A stretch of DNA of 64,000 nucleotides from Alphaproteobacteria bacterium (GTDB taxonomy: Bacteria; Pseudomonadota; Alphaproteobacteria; UBA6615): contig JAJFIX010000045.1 of NCBI GenBank assembly GCA_021774575.1, forward strand, positions 241,045 to 305,044. The letters are read 5' to 3'. The translations under genes were made by a program, and so were the position numbers. The notes beneath the pieces are model-generated. The model worked only from the letters and a program-made list of their open reading frames with translations. It had not been told where the DNA came from and ran no database searches. Every line of letters begins with the position of its first letter. Positions within the stretch are counted from its first letter, which is position 1. Positions 26,670 to 36,068 of this stretch are shown here, piece by piece.

Positions 26670-27185
26670 GTGATCCATTTTGTTATCAGTTTCGGCTATG
26701 TGGCCGCTGCGGCGGCAGGCGCTATTTTTTTGCCACACATGGTCGGGTGGCTGCGGCCCGATATCGCGATTATCGGTGGCATTACGGCTGCGCTGACGGC
26801 CGCCAATATACATTTTTATATTTCTCAATCCGAGCGTATCCGCCGTCTGCATACGGCAAACGAATGGATGAGTAGGCGGGCCAGCCTATTAGAGGCCGAA
26901 GTAAATAGTCTTGCCAAATCCGTTGTCGCATCGACCACCGCCCGAAGGGAAGATGCCGCCGAAAACGAGCGTCGCGTCACCCAAACCGTCGCGGACATTC
27001 AAGGCCTGCACGATTTGCTTGTGCATTTTATCGAGGACCGGTCAGCAAAGCCTGCGGTCGACACACGCGCGCGAGGTGCGAAGGCGGAATTGCAAGAATT
27101 GCCACCCAGGCGCTCAACCACCGCACATCGAACGTCAAAATATAGTGAGCCCGAGGAATTTTCGCTGACTGAGCGAAAACATTAG
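26670..27185 (+). CDS. Membrane-anchored coiled-coil protein, possibly the N-terminal part of an EAL-type protein
   Basis: 171 residues starting at GTG 26670 with GGGAGGG 5 bases upstream. Two hydrophobic helices (about 3-22 and 31-48) are followed by a long heptad-rich coiled coil (about 50-125) and a charged, disordered tail. The helix-hairpin plus coiled-coil layout (FLPHMVGWLRPDIAIIGGIT) resembles the N-terminal region of alphaproteobacterial membrane proteins that continue into a cyclic-di-GMP phosphodiesterase EAL domain. Here the reading frame stops before any such domain. No catalytic motif is present. It may be a stand-alone adaptor or a shortened relic; no function is assigned. Confidence 0.7.
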   Translation: MIHFVISFGYVAAAAAGAIFLPHMVGWLRPDIAIIGGITAALTAANIHFYISQSERIRRLHTANEWMSRRASLLEAEVNSLAKSVVASTTARREDAAENERRVTQTVADIQGLHDLLVHFIEDRSAKPAVDTRARGAKAELQELPPRRSTTAHRTSKYSEPEEFSLTERKH

Positions 27186-27228
27186 ATCGCTACAAAAAAC
27201 AACTGAAAGCCCAAGACCAATTACCAAA

Positions 27229-28110
27229 ATGCCGACATCACTTCCGCCGGTCGTTGCCGGGCTTTCAAGTATTGCGCACGAGTATGATTATTTTATACTC
27301 GACCTTTGGGGTACGTTGCACGACGGCGTTTCGGTCTATCCCGATGCCCTCAATTGCCTGGATCAAATTCGCCGCACCGGCGGAAAAATCGCCCTGCTTT
27401 CAAATGTACCGGCGCGCGTCTCCTCGGTTCGCGAACGGATTGCGGGCTACGGATTGCCCCAAAATATGTACGATCTTTTGCGAACATCGGGCGAAGAAGC
27501 CTTTGAGGCGCTGACCCAAGAGCCGGGATACACCGATATCGGATCTCGTTATTACTTGTTGGGACCGGAGCATTTCGACGATATCGGACCTGGCACGAGG
27601 TTCGAGCGAGCAGACAATCTCCGTGATGCGACTTTTATCCTGTGCACGGCCCCGCACACGCGGTCGGTCCGAGTAGAAGACGAAATGGGCCTGCTGAGCC
27701 AAGCCGCAGAACAAAAACTACCGATGATATGCGTCAACCCGGACCTTTCGGTCATGCGCGGTGACCGGAGTTATTTGTGCGCCGGTGCGATAGCACGGGC
27801 TTACGAAGATAAATTTGCCGGTCGGGTCATCTGGCATGGCAAACCCTATCGGCGGGCATTTTCATCGTGCCTGGCGGCGCTCGGCGCTTCGGGCACGGAT
27901 CGCGTGATCATGGTGGGCGACACGCTGCACACTGATATTGCGGGCGGAAAGAAAGCCGGCATGGGGACACTGCTGATTGGCGGCGGGATACACGCGACAA
28001 CGCTCGGCTTGGGTCCGGAAGACAAAACCATCGCGCCGGACAAGTTGGCAAACTTGCTCAACGGCTCACAGGATTTACCCGACGCTGTCCTGCCTTATTT
28101 TTGCTGGTAG
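27229..28110 (+). CDS. HAD superfamily IIA phosphatase (NagD-like)
   Basis: A 293-residue cytoplasmic HAD hydrolase of the NagD/hyp4 type. Motif I is ILDLWGTLHDG with the nucleophile Asp, motif II is LLSNVPA, the Lys motif is WHGKPYRRAF, and motif IV is IMVGDTLHTDIAGGKKAG. The cap sits between motifs II and III, as in class IIA. Natural substrates of this group are sugar or nucleotide phosphates and cannot be predicted here. It converges with tolB with only 3 bases between the stops. No clear ribosome-binding site precedes ATG 27229. Confidence 0.9.
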   Translation: MPTSLPPVVAGLSSIAHEYDYFILDLWGTLHDGVSVYPDALNCLDQIRRTGGKIALLSNVPARVSSVRERIAGYGLPQNMYDLLRTSGEEAFEALTQEPGYTDIGSRYYLLGPEHFDDIGPGTRFERADNLRDATFILCTAPHTRSVRVEDEMGLLSQAAEQKLPMICVNPDLSVMRGDRSYLCAGAIARAYEDKFAGRVIWHGKPYRRAFSSCLAALGASGTDRVIMVGDTLHTDIAGGKKAGMGTLLIGGGIHATTLGLGPEDKTIAPDKLANLLNGSQDLPDAVLPYFCW

Positions 28111-28113
28111 CCC

Positions 28114-29436
28114 TTACTGGGCCACCGGCGCCCAGGCCGGATCCGACGCGTCGACAGGTGTCTGAACTTGGCGTTCATTAAAGCCCGTCAGGTCGATGGA
28201 ATGGAGCTGACTGCCACCGCCGCGCCCTAAGCGGTCGCTCGGGCTTTGACTGAAATACATCAGCACCCGGCCATTGGGCGACCATGTCGGCCCCTCGACC
28301 AAAAACCCAGAGGTCAAAATTCGTTCCCGGGAGCCGTCCGGGCGCATCACGCCGATATGGAACTGGCCACCGGCAATCTTGGTAAAGGCAATGAGATCGC
28401 CCCGGGGCGACCAGACCGGCGTGCCGTAACGGCCATCGCTAAAGCTAATTCGCTCTTGGTTGCCGCCATTGGCATCCATGACATATAACTGCTGGGACCC
28501 ACTGCGATCCGACTCAAAAACGATTTGCCTGGCGTCATGTGAATAGCTTGGATGGGTGTCGATCGACGGATTTCTGGTCAGGCGCACCGAATTACGCGTC
28601 CGGAGATCCATCACATAAATATCCGTATTGCCACGCTCGGCCAAGCTCATGATCACCGAATCACCATCAGGCGAAAAACGCGGCGAGAAAGTCATGCCGG
28701 GGAAATCCCCCAGCAATTCCTGCTCGCCGGTATCGATATTGAACAGATAGACCCGCGGCCTGCCGTCATAATAGGCCAAATACGTTATTTCTTGCCGGGT
28801 TGGCGAAAAACGCGGCGTCAGAACCAATGTGTCGCCCTGGGTCAAATATTTATGGTTGGCCCCATCCTGATCCATGATCGATAAGCGCTTTACCTGCTGA
28901 TTTCTTGGACCCGATTCAGAAATAAACACCAACCGCGTATCAAAATATCCAACTTCTCCGGTAATCCGTTCATAGATGGCATCGGCGATTTTATGGGCGA
29001 TTCGACGCCAATTTGCCAAGCCCGCCGACATGCGGAGTCCGGTCATAGTTTCACCAGCAAATACGTCCCACAGCCTAAAACTGACCGTCAACTCGTCGCC
29101 ACTCAGGACGGTTTCGCCCGCCACCAAGGCCTGCGCCCGGATCGTTCGAAACGCATCATAATTGGGAACAGCGTTAAAATTCGCCGGAGCGTCACCGGCA
29201 TAGGAAAGCGGGTCCACAACGCGAAACAAGCCGGAACTTTCGAGGTCGGCGCGAACGACTTCCGCAATTTCCAAGGAAAGTTGGTCCACCTGATCGGACC
29301 CGGAAAAGAAATCCGGCAAGGCAATTGTCACCGGTGCGGGGATTCCATCCGTGATATCTATCGAGAGTTGCGCCCAGGCAATTTGGGGCGCAACAAAGAG
29401 AACCAATCCCAGTAAACCTGTCGCCAATCGTTTCAT
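28114..29436 (-). CDS. tolB: Tol-Pal system periplasmic beta-propeller TolB
   Basis: 440-residue periplasmic protein; signal peptide ends at IAWAQ. An N-terminal domain (about 25-170) is followed by a six-bladed WD40-like propeller with repeated S-P-D-(G) motifs (RFSPTRQEITYLAYYDGRP, RFSPDGDSVIMS, SYSHDARQIVFESDRSG, VWSPRGDLIAFTK, TWSPNGRVLMYFS). TolB shuttles between Pal and TolA during envelope constriction. It is the last gene of the tolQ-tolR-tolA-tolB run. Unusually, the next gene is convergent and no pal follows. Confidence 0.97.
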   Translation of the reverse strand: MKRLATGLLGLVLFVAPQIAWAQLSIDITDGIPAPVTIALPDFFSGSDQVDQLSLEIAEVVRADLESSGLFRVVDPLSYAGDAPANFNAVPNYDAFRTIRAQALVAGETVLSGDELTVSFRLWDVFAGETMTGLRMSAGLANWRRIAHKIADAIYERITGEVGYFDTRLVFISESGPRNQQVKRLSIMDQDGANHKYLTQGDTLVLTPRFSPTRQEITYLAYYDGRPRVYLFNIDTGEQELLGDFPGMTFSPRFSPDGDSVIMSLAERGNTDIYVMDLRTRNSVRLTRNPSIDTHPSYSHDARQIVFESDRSGSQQLYVMDANGGNQERISFSDGRYGTPVWSPRGDLIAFTKIAGGQFHIGVMRPDGSRERILTSGFLVEGPTWSPNGRVLMYFSQSPSDRLGRGGGSQLHSIDLTGFNERQVQTPVDASDPAWAPVAQ

Positions 29437-29510
29437 CAGTTTTCCATCCCAAAATATCTTTGACCCTAGCCGCGCCGATTTCGTAGCCGGGCCGACAAAA
29501 AGAACACGTT

Positions 29511-30425
29511 CTAGTTCAGCATTTCCGCCGGATTAAAAGTAATTTTTAAATCTTTCCAATCTTCGTATTGATCCGTCGGCAAGTCTAGTGGATTGCAATC
29601 CGGATTGAGAATGGCCCGCATGGCCGCTTCCGAAGCCGCCTTGAAATAGGGCTCGTTCATCCGCGTTTGGTCGGCAATATTTACGGTTTCAACACCACCG
29701 TCCACGTTAAGCCGCACCCGGATTTGCACCACCAAATCTTCCGCCATGGGCGCTCCGATCGGCGGTGCCCAACAGGCCGAGACCTGATCAATGATCATCC
29801 GTCGAATTTGATCGAGCTGCGACTGGCGAGCCGCCGACGTTAGTCCGGCGGGCGCCACGGTTTCCTGGGTATCGGGCGCAGCGACGGCGACCTCTTCAGG
29901 ATCTTCTGCCGCCAGGCTGCAAATAAAGTCGTCGGGGTCGCAATCTTGGGTTGGATCATCCGAACCCACCTCGGTCACCTCCGCCGTTTCAATGATCTCG
30001 GGGGGCGGCGGTCGTCGATCGGGAAGTATTTCCGGTGGGGCCTCTGCCTCCACCGGTTCACTTTCGTTCTCGTCCGGGGCCTCGACCAAAACAACTTCAT
30101 CAGGGCGTGGCGGTTCGGGCTCAGGCTCGGGTTTTGGCGGCTCCGGCTCTGGTTCCGGTAATTCCACCACCTCTTCAGGCTCTGGTTCGAGCTCTGGTTC
30201 GGGTTCGGGTTCTGGTTCGGGCTGGGGCGGTACCGGGTCATCGGGCGTATCGGGTACGGCTTCAACCGGCCGCATCATGGCCTCGGCTTGGGCTGCCGTT
30301 AGCAGGTCTACCGGAACGATATCGGCCACGACTTCGGTCTTGGAACACATCCCCGGCAAGCCAAATTGGGCCAGCAAAATCACCCCGACATGGGTGAATA
30401 TTGAGGATGTGAGGCCGGCCTTCAT
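29511..30425 (-). CDS. tolA: TolA-like envelope-spanning protein with Pro/Glu-rich rod
   Basis: 304 residues. A short hydrophobic N-terminus (about 5-25) should anchor it to TolQ-TolR. A stretch of about 75 residues from roughly 60 is dominated by Pro-Glu and Pro-Lys dipeptides, replacing the Ala-rich helical rod of E. coli TolA and looking more like TonB. The C-terminal domain (about 200-304) has IDQVSACWAPP, LVVQIRVRLNVDGGVETV and AILNPDCNPLDLP, typical of alphaproteobacterial TolA. Position between tolR (11 bases) and tolB supports the call. Confidence 0.9.
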   Translation of the reverse strand: MKAGLTSSIFTHVGVILLAQFGLPGMCSKTEVVADIVPVDLLTAAQAEAMMRPVEAVPDTPDDPVPPQPEPEPEPEPELEPEPEEVVELPEPEPEPPKPEPEPEPPRPDEVVLVEAPDENESEPVEAEAPPEILPDRRPPPPEIIETAEVTEVGSDDPTQDCDPDDFICSLAAEDPEEVAVAAPDTQETVAPAGLTSAARQSQLDQIRRMIIDQVSACWAPPIGAPMAEDLVVQIRVRLNVDGGVETVNIADQTRMNEPYFKAASEAAMRAILNPDCNPLDLPTDQYEDWKDLKITFNPAEMLN

Positions 30426-30436
30426 CGCACCGCCCC

Positions 30437-30868
30437 TTAACCGTCCGACGGGTCGGTAATCAGCGCGACCTTGGTAAAACCCGATTGCTTGATCATATCG
30501 ACGACTTCCATTACCCGCTCATAGGCTAGGCTTTTTTCCGCGCGCAGAAAAATTTGAATTTGGTCGTTTTCGACCGCCATTGCGGTCAATCGCGTCAAGA
30601 TCACGTCTTGAGCAATTGGCGTATCGCCAAAATGGACAACGCCTTGGGCGTCAATATTGACCACCAGCGGATCTTGGGTATTTTCGATCGGGTCGAGGGC
30701 CGCTTCGGGTACATTGACCTCCATACCAAACTTCAACACCGGCGCGGCGACCATCAAGATCACCACCAGCACCAACATGATGTCGATAAACGGCGCCATA
30801 TTGATTTCCGTCATCAATTGGCTGCGAGCGTGCCGGCGGCGCTTCAACTCTGTGGCGGAATAGCCCAT
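30437..30868 (-). CDS. tolR: Tol-Pal system inner-membrane protein TolR
   Basis: 143 residues, ExbD/TolR family. A single membrane helix (about 23-43) contains the conserved Asp in NMAPFIDIMLVLVVILMV, which takes part in proton-driven movement with TolQ. The periplasmic domain has AEKSLAYERVMEVVDMIKQSG, typical of the family. GGAGGGAG precedes the ATG. It lies between tolQ and tolA. Confidence 0.97.
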   Translation of the reverse strand: MGYSATELKRRRHARSQLMTEINMAPFIDIMLVLVVILMVAAPVLKFGMEVNVPEAALDPIENTQDPLVVNIDAQGVVHFGDTPIAQDVILTRLTAMAVENDQIQIFLRAEKSLAYERVMEVVDMIKQSGFTKVALITDPSDG

Positions 30869-30885
30869 TTAAGCGCTCCCTCCGA

Positions 30886-31578
30886 TCACGGCCGCTCGTC
30901 CAACTGGCGCGACAGAATGCCGGTGAATTCAGAGGCAAACGCCTCAATTCGCTGCGAGTAATGCTGTAGGTCGCGCTGAAAACGGTTATAGGCAACGATT
31001 GCCGGAATGGCGACGACCAGCCCCATGGCCGTCGTAAACAGCGCCTCGGAGAGGCCAGGGGCAATAATCGAGATATTGGTACTGTCTGCACCCGCTATTG
31101 CTTGGAAGCTATTCATGATGCCCCAAACCGTGCCGAACAAGCCAACAAATGGTGCAACGGCGCCAGCGGTGGCTAAAAACACCATATGACGCTCCAGCCG
31201 CTCCATTTCGCGCCCCAAAGTGACTTCCATCACCCGTTCAATCCGTTCTTGCAAATTTGCGCGCATATGCTCGGTGGCCACTAAACCCCGCGATGTCGAT
31301 CGCTGCCATTCGGCCATTGCCGCGGAAAATACCGAGGCCATCGGGTCGGACGGGTGCTCGCCGATACGTGCGTGCAGCTCTTCGAGCGACCCACCGGCCC
31401 AAAAACTGTCCTCAAATTCGGCCGCGTGGGCGTTTACCTTGCGCAGCCGTAGCCATTTTTCGATCATCACCGTCAGGCTCCAACCGGACCCGATTAAAAG
31501 TATGAACATGGTCAATTTTATGACCGCGCCGGAGCGCACGAAAATGCCCAGCATGGTAAAATCAGCGACTGTTTCCAT
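30886..31578 (-). CDS. tolQ: Tol-Pal system inner-membrane proton channel TolQ
   Basis: 230 residues, ExbB/TolQ family with three membrane helices. The family core FVGLFGTVWGIMNSFQAI and the third helix GLSEALFTTAMGLVVAIPAIVAYNRF are both present. With TolR it uses the proton gradient to energise TolA and, through it, pull the outer membrane inward at division. It is preceded by ybgC and a short tandem-repeat region. Confidence 0.97.
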   Translation of the reverse strand: METVADFTMLGIFVRSGAVIKLTMFILLIGSGWSLTVMIEKWLRLRKVNAHAAEFEDSFWAGGSLEELHARIGEHPSDPMASVFSAAMAEWQRSTSRGLVATEHMRANLQERIERVMEVTLGREMERLERHMVFLATAGAVAPFVGLFGTVWGIMNSFQAIAGADSTNISIIAPGLSEALFTTAMGLVVAIPAIVAYNRFQRDLQHYSQRIEAFASEFTGILSRQLDERP

Positions 31579-31617
31579 GGATCCTCACGAAACCTTCAAT
31601 TTCGATCCGCCACATTC

Positions 31618-31656
31618 CAGTTAAGCGGGCCAGTTAAGCGGGCCAGTCGAGCAGGC
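31618..31656. repeat. 13-bp tandem repeat in the ybgC-tolQ gap
   Basis: CCAGTTAAGCGGG occurs twice head to tail (31618-31630 and 31631-31643) and a third, degenerate copy follows (CCAGTCGAGCAGG, 31644-31656). It occupies a third of the 116-base gap ahead of tolQ. It could be a slipped-strand duplication or a set of protein-binding sites; nothing further can be told from sequence. Confidence 0.8.
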
Positions 31657-31694
31657 GAAACATCTCTCGCATATGCTCAATCTTATGTGGCAAT

Positions 31695-32162
31695 TCAATG
31701 GAGACCGGCCAAGGCCTCCTTCAGCAAGATCGGCAAACGTACTGGTTTGCCAGATCTACCAATACAAGCCAGGTCAACAACCAACCGCGCCAGTTCCTGC
31801 GTATCAGAGGAAACCACTTGGGTCATCGTGAACCCAGCGCCTCGAGCCTCTGTCACGCAGGTGCGGATCTCAACAATATCACCGAGCCCGGCAGGCGCAA
31901 GATAATCCGTTTCGCAGCGCCGGACAACAAAGGTAAAACCGTCTTCCTCGGCCAGGCGCCCGACGTTCCAACCGAGGGCAAACAACGCTTCAGTCCGCGC
32001 CCGCTCGGCATATTTCAAATAATTCGCGTAATACACTCGGCCCGCCGCATCCGTATCCTCGTAATAGACCCGGACACTCAAAACATGCCCGCCCTTTTCT
32101 AGACGGCCAGGCAAAGCGGTTTTTGCCAAAATCGAGGCGTATACCGAGGCAGAAATAGTCAT
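31695..32162 (-). CDS. ybgC: Tol-Pal-associated acyl-CoA thioesterase YbgC
   Basis: 155-residue hot-dog thioesterase of the 4HBT group, active on short or medium acyl-CoA or acyl-ACP, possibly linked to phospholipid metabolism. The active-site region is [27 protein letters not shown], with the Asp in the EDTDAAG motif. Its ATG overlaps the ruvB stop by 4 bases (ATGA), coupling the ruv and tol groups. The order ruvB-ybgC-tolQ-tolR-tolA-tolB is the common alphaproteobacterial one. Confidence 0.95.
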   Translation of the reverse strand: MTISASVYASILAKTALPGRLEKGGHVLSVRVYYEDTDAAGRVYYANYLKYAERARTEALFALGWNVGRLAEEDGFTFVVRRCETDYLAPAGLGDIVEIRTCVTEARGAGFTMTQVVSSDTQELARLVVDLACIGRSGKPVRLPILLKEALAGLH

Positions 32163-33220
32163 GCCGGGTCCTCACCGCTGGAAAATAAGTCCGGTGGGCC
32201 GCTTTTCGTCGGCTTCAAACCTAAATGAGCGAAGGCGGCGTCGGTAAGGCAGCGCCCCCGTGGCGTGCGTTGGACGAAGCCCTGCTGCATAAGGAAAGGC
32301 TCGATCACGTCTTCAAGGGTATCGCGTTCCTCGGACAGGGCCGCCGACACGGTCTCGACGCCGACCGGACCACCTTGGAATTTTTCCGCAATGCAGGCCA
32401 GATAACGCCGGTCCATCGCATCCAGCCCCTTGGCATCGACCTCGAGCCTGGTCAAAGCGGCGTCCGCCGTTTGCCGCTCGATATCGCCGTTGCCTTCGAT
32501 CAAGGCAAAATCGCGAACCCGCCGCAACAAGCGGCCAGCGATGCGCGGCGTGCCACGGGCCCGGCCAGCAATTTCCATCGCCGCCTCTTCGGTAATGCCG
32601 GTGTTCAATATCCCGGCAGCCCGCTTCACCACATGGGAAAGCTCCTCACTCGAATAAAAATTGAGCCGCAGGGAGATGCCAAAGCGATCCCGCAATGGAT
32701 TGGACAGCAAGCCGGTCCGTGTGGTTGCCGCAACCAGGGTAAAAGGCGGCAAATCGATCCGCATCGAGCGGGCCGCCGGGCCCTCGCCGATCAACAAATC
32801 GAGCTGAAAATCTTCCATTGCCGGATAGAGTATTTCCTCGACCGCAGCGTTTAGTCGATGAATTTCGTCGATGAACAAGACGTCGTGGGGCTGCAAATTT
32901 GTCAGTACAGCGGCAAGATCACCGGCCCTGGTAACTACTGGGCCGGAAGTCGCCCGAAATCCAACGCCAAGTTCCTTGGCAACAATTTGGGCCAAGGTCG
33001 TCTTGCCGAGCCCCGGTGGCCCATGAAACAGGACATGGTCGATTGCCTCCTCGCGGCGCCGTGCGGCGGCAATATAGACTTGCAAGTTTTCGCGCAAAAT
33101 CTTCTGACCGATAAAGTCCGCCAGTTTTTGCGGGCGCAACCCGTGCTCACCGGCATCGCTGCTGGCATCATTCGGGTCCACCAATCGGCCCTCTTCATCG
33201 GTTGCCTGATCCGCGCTCAC
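32159..33220 (-). CDS. ruvB: Holliday junction branch-migration ATPase RuvB
   Basis: AAA+ motor of the RuvABC resolvasome; 353 residues. Walker A is [12 protein letters not shown], Walker B is LFIDEIHRL, sensor 1 lies in [20 protein letters not shown], and the C-terminal winged helix ends in [21 protein letters not shown]. Translation starts at GTG 33220, overlapping the ruvA stop (GTGA). Confidence 0.98.
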   Translation of the reverse strand: MSADQATDEEGRLVDPNDASSDAGEHGLRPQKLADFIGQKILRENLQVYIAAARRREEAIDHVLFHGPPGLGKTTLAQIVAKELGVGFRATSGPVVTRAGDLAAVLTNLQPHDVLFIDEIHRLNAAVEEILYPAMEDFQLDLLIGEGPAARSMRIDLPPFTLVAATTRTGLLSNPLRDRFGISLRLNFYSSEELSHVVKRAAGILNTGITEEAAMEIAGRARGTPRIAGRLLRRVRDFALIEGNGDIERQTADAALTRLEVDAKGLDAMDRRYLACIAEKFQGGPVGVETVSAALSEERDTLEDVIEPFLMQQGFVQRTPRGRCLTDAAFAHLGLKPTKSGPPDLFSSGEDPA

Positions 33221-33831
33221 CGAGCAAGCTCCTTGAGTGCCGCTGGGATCAGTTGATCAACGGAACTCTCGGCACCTAGGTCGCGCAGAGCAACGGCTAC
33301 GGCACCGAAGGCCTCAGCGCGGCCATAGCCGAGATTGACCAAAGCCGACACCGCATCCTCGGAGGTGGCGGTCCCCGGCTCACCACCGCCCGGCGCGGAT
33401 TTTGCCGCGACCAACGCTGGCCCGCCAATAAGTCCTACCTTATCTTTTAATTCCGAAACGATACGCGAGGCGAGCTTCGGGCCGACACCGTCGGCACGGG
33501 TCAGAGCCGTTTTGTCTTGTGCGGCAATAGCTCCGCCGAGTTGGTCCAACGCAACCGAACTTAACAGTGCAAGGGCAACCCGCGCGCCCACACCTTGAAC
33601 CGTTGTCAGCAGCCGAAACCATTGGCGTTCGACGTCATTGGCAAACCCAAATAGTTGAATTCGATCCTCGCGCACATGAGTTTCAATGAGCAACGTCGTC
33701 GCCTCACCAACCGGGGGAATGGCGTCCAATGTTTGAGCCGAGCACGAGACAAGATAACCGACCCCACCGACATCAAGCACCAGCCAATCGGCTCCGCGCT
33801 CGTCAAGCAGGCCGCGCAATTTAGCAAACAT
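33217..33831 (-). CDS. ruvA: Holliday junction-binding protein RuvA
   Basis: 204 residues. It has an N-terminal OB domain ([28 protein letters not shown]), a helix-hairpin-helix region with [14 protein letters not shown] and [19 protein letters not shown], and a C-terminal domain [16 protein letters not shown] that binds RuvB. ATG 33831 was chosen because it overlaps the ruvC stop by one base and matches the usual N-terminus; the frame is open a further 16 codons upstream inside ruvC. Confidence 0.97.
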   Translation of the reverse strand: MFAKLRGLLDERGADWLVLDVGGVGYLVSCSAQTLDAIPPVGEATTLLIETHVREDRIQLFGFANDVERQWFRLLTTVQGVGARVALALLSSVALDQLGGAIAAQDKTALTRADGVGPKLASRIVSELKDKVGLIGGPALVAAKSAPGGGEPGTATSEDAVSALVNLGYGRAEAFGAVAVALRDLGAESSVDQLIPAALKELAR

Positions 33832-34337
33832 CAGGCAACGCCCTGGAATTGGCGGACATGGGCATGGTTGGCGTGACAAATCGCGACGGCCAGCGCATCG
33901 GCCGCATCGCCGCCGGCAAGGTCAACGCCGGGCAAAATATGGCCAACCATGGTCGCCACCTGGGTTTTATCCGCATGCCCATATCCAACAACCGATTTCT
34001 TGACGAGATTGGCCGAATATTCAAACACCGGGATCCCCGACATTGCCGGGGCCAGTATCACCACCCCCCGTGCCTGCCCCAAGGCCAGGGTTGATTTACC
34101 GTTCACATTGACGAAAGTCTCTTCCGCCGCTGCCTGATCGGGGGCGAATTCAGCGATGATCTCGGTCAAAGCGCTATATAGGACCTGCAGGCGCACGGCC
34201 AAACCGCCCTTGGCCGGTGGGCGGACGACGCCGTGCCCGGCATGGGTGAAATGATTGCCGGTCACATCGATCAATCCCCACCCGGTCGCCCGAAGGCTGG
34301 GATCGAGACCCAAAAAACGTGTCCGTTCTGCTCCCAT
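33831..34337 (-). CDS. ruvC: Crossover junction endodeoxyribonuclease RuvC
   Basis: Resolves Holliday junctions; 168 residues. Catalytic acidic residues are visible: Asp in FLGLDPSLRATGWG, Glu in AAAEETFVNVNGKS, and the pair in GGDAADALAVAICHAN. It starts 2 bases after the yebC stop, so yebC-ruvC-ruvA-ruvB form one transcription unit. Confidence 0.97.
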   Translation of the reverse strand: MGAERTRFLGLDPSLRATGWGLIDVTGNHFTHAGHGVVRPPAKGGLAVRLQVLYSALTEIIAEFAPDQAAAEETFVNVNGKSTLALGQARGVVILAPAMSGIPVFEYSANLVKKSVVGYGHADKTQVATMVGHILPGVDLAGGDAADALAVAICHANHAHVRQFQGVA

Positions 34338-34339
34338 AC

Positions 34340-35089
34340 TCAGCCTGCTAGCTTTGCCAGCACCTCTTCGGAGATGTCGAAATTGGCCGAAACAGCTTGC
34401 ACGTCGTCACACTCCTCCAACGCATCTAGCATTTTGAGGAGGGTCGAGGCTTTTTGCTCATCCAATTCAATTGAATTTTGTGGTCGCCAGATCAATTCGC
34501 CTTGCTCGGGCGCCTCAAATTTTTGCTCGAGAGCCTCTCGCACTTGATGGAAATCGTCAGGATCGCAGGTGATCTCGTGCCCATCGTCGCCCGACGACAC
34601 ATCTTGCGCACCGGCTTCCAATGCCGCCTCGAACATATCGTCATCGGACGACACCGCGCGCGGATAAACCAGCCGCCCAATGCGATCGAACATGAACGCA
34701 ACGCTTCCGGCTTCGCCCATATTGCCGCTAAACTTACCAAAAGCCGACCGCACTTCAGACGCCGTTCTATTTCGATTATCGGTCACCGCTTCGACCAGCA
34801 CGGCAACGCCGCCGGGCCCATAGCCTTCGTAGCGAATTTCTTCGAGTACCGTGCCATCATCGCCGCCGCTGGCTTTTGTAATCGCCCGGTCGATTCTGTC
34901 TTTCGGCATATTGCCCGATCGCGCCGCCGAAATCGCACTGCGCAATCGCGGGTTTTGACTCGGGTCCGGCGCGCCCATGCGGGCGGCAACCTCAATTTCA
35001 CGAGCAAGACGGGCAAACAATTTGGCGCGCTTTTTGTCCTGCGCGCCCTTGCGATGCATGATGTTTTTAAATTGGGAATGGCCGGCCAT
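34340..35089 (-). CDS. yebC: YebC/PmpR-family DNA-binding regulator
   Basis: 249-residue cytoplasmic protein; the N-terminus [22 protein letters not shown] is the family hallmark, followed by [19 protein letters not shown] and [15 protein letters not shown]. Members act as transcription regulators, and some as translation factors that relieve stalling at proline stretches. Upstream of ruvC, as in many proteobacteria. Confidence 0.96.
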   Translation of the reverse strand: MAGHSQFKNIMHRKGAQDKKRAKLFARLAREIEVAARMGAPDPSQNPRLRSAISAARSGNMPKDRIDRAITKASGGDDGTVLEEIRYEGYGPGGVAVLVEAVTDNRNRTASEVRSAFGKFSGNMGEAGSVAFMFDRIGRLVYPRAVSSDDDMFEAALEAGAQDVSSGDDGHEITCDPDDFHQVREALEQKFEAPEQGELIWRPQNSIELDEQKASTLLKMLDALEECDDVQAVSANFDISEEVLAKLAG

Positions 35090-35240
35090 TTCCTGGCGCC
35101 TTTCTTCACGTCTGGAGGTGGAAAATTCCGCCTGCTATATCATTTGATGACGCACCGCGTCACAAATGTTTCCTATCACGTCGACTGGGGCCGTCGAAAC
35201 CGGTTTCTCGGGCCAAGCTTTCGGCGCAGTGAAAATGTTT

Positions 35241-36068
35241 TTATCGGCGTGAACCGTCAATCGGCCAACGAGGTGCCAGATTCCCACCCAGCACCAGCGG
35301 CGCTGCATGGACAGCCAGCCCGGTCCTATCATCGGTTTCAACATAGACGGCGCACAAGCTGGCTTCGCCATCAGCCGGGCTCAATCGTTCCCCTGGACGC
35401 TTGGACACAAACCGGGCGATGGATGTCTCCTTTTTCATGCCAATCACCGAATCGTAAACGCCGCACATGCCCGCATCGGTCTGATAGGCGGTGCCCCCAG
35501 GTAAAATTCGAGTATCGGCGGTCGGAACATGGGTGTGGGTACCGACGACAAGGCTGGCGCGGCCATCGACCACATTGGCGATGGCCATTTTTTCCGACGA
35601 CGCCTCGCCATGCACGTCCACGATAATGGCCCCAACCGTCCGGCCCAATTTGTGCTGTTTAAGCTCCTCCTCCAACGCCTGGAAAGGGTCGTCGGCCAGC
35701 CCCATAAACAAGCGGCAAATAACATTAATCACCAGAATTTTGCCGCCATGTCCGACGTCTATCACAGTTGCTCCGCGGCCCGGCGTGCGTGGTGGGAAAT
35801 TAAGGGGACGGAGCAAACGTTTGTCGCTATCGATTATTTGGACGATATCACGCTGATCCCAGACATGATTACCGGTGGTAATGACATCAACCCCGGCGGC
35901 ATATAGCTCCGCGCAATGTTTGGCCGTAATGCCGAACCCATGGGCGGCGTTTTCCCCATTGGCAATTATGAAATCGAGTTTCAGGTCACGCCGGAGGTCG
36001 CCTAAATGTTGCGCCAGCACCTGGCGCCCCGGTTTGCCGAATACATCGCCGCAAAAAAGTATTTTCAC
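35241..36068 (-). CDS. YmdB-like metallophosphoesterase (TIGR00282 family)
   Basis: 275-residue calcineurin-type phosphodiesterase. Metal ligands are visible in ILFCGDVFGKPGRQV, IANGENAAHG, TGNHVWDQRD, VDVHGEASSEK and VGTHTHVPTADTRIL. The Bacillus relative YmdB hydrolyses cyclic nucleotides and affects multicellular behaviour; that role is not established in alphaproteobacteria. It overlaps the 5-formyl-THF cyclo-ligase gene by 4 bases. About 150 bases of gap with no feature seen separate it from yebC. Confidence 0.92.
   Translation of the reverse strand: MKILFCGDVFGKPGRQVLAQHLGDLRRDLKLDFIIANGENAAHGFGITAKHCAELYAAGVDVITTGNHVWDQRDIVQIIDSDKRLLRPLNFPPRTPGRGATVIDVGHGGKILVINVICRLFMGLADDPFQALEEELKQHKLGRTVGAIIVDVHGEASSEKMAIANVVDGRASLVVGTHTHVPTADTRILPGGTAYQTDAGMCGVYDSVIGMKKETSIARFVSKRPGERLSPADGEASLCAVYVETDDRTGLAVHAAPLVLGGNLAPRWPIDGSRR

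Noticed and set aside
34478..35626. Plus-strand open frame of about 382 codons
   Set aside because: Spans parts of two opposing genes (yebC and the YmdB-like gene) and the gap between them; no family similarity.
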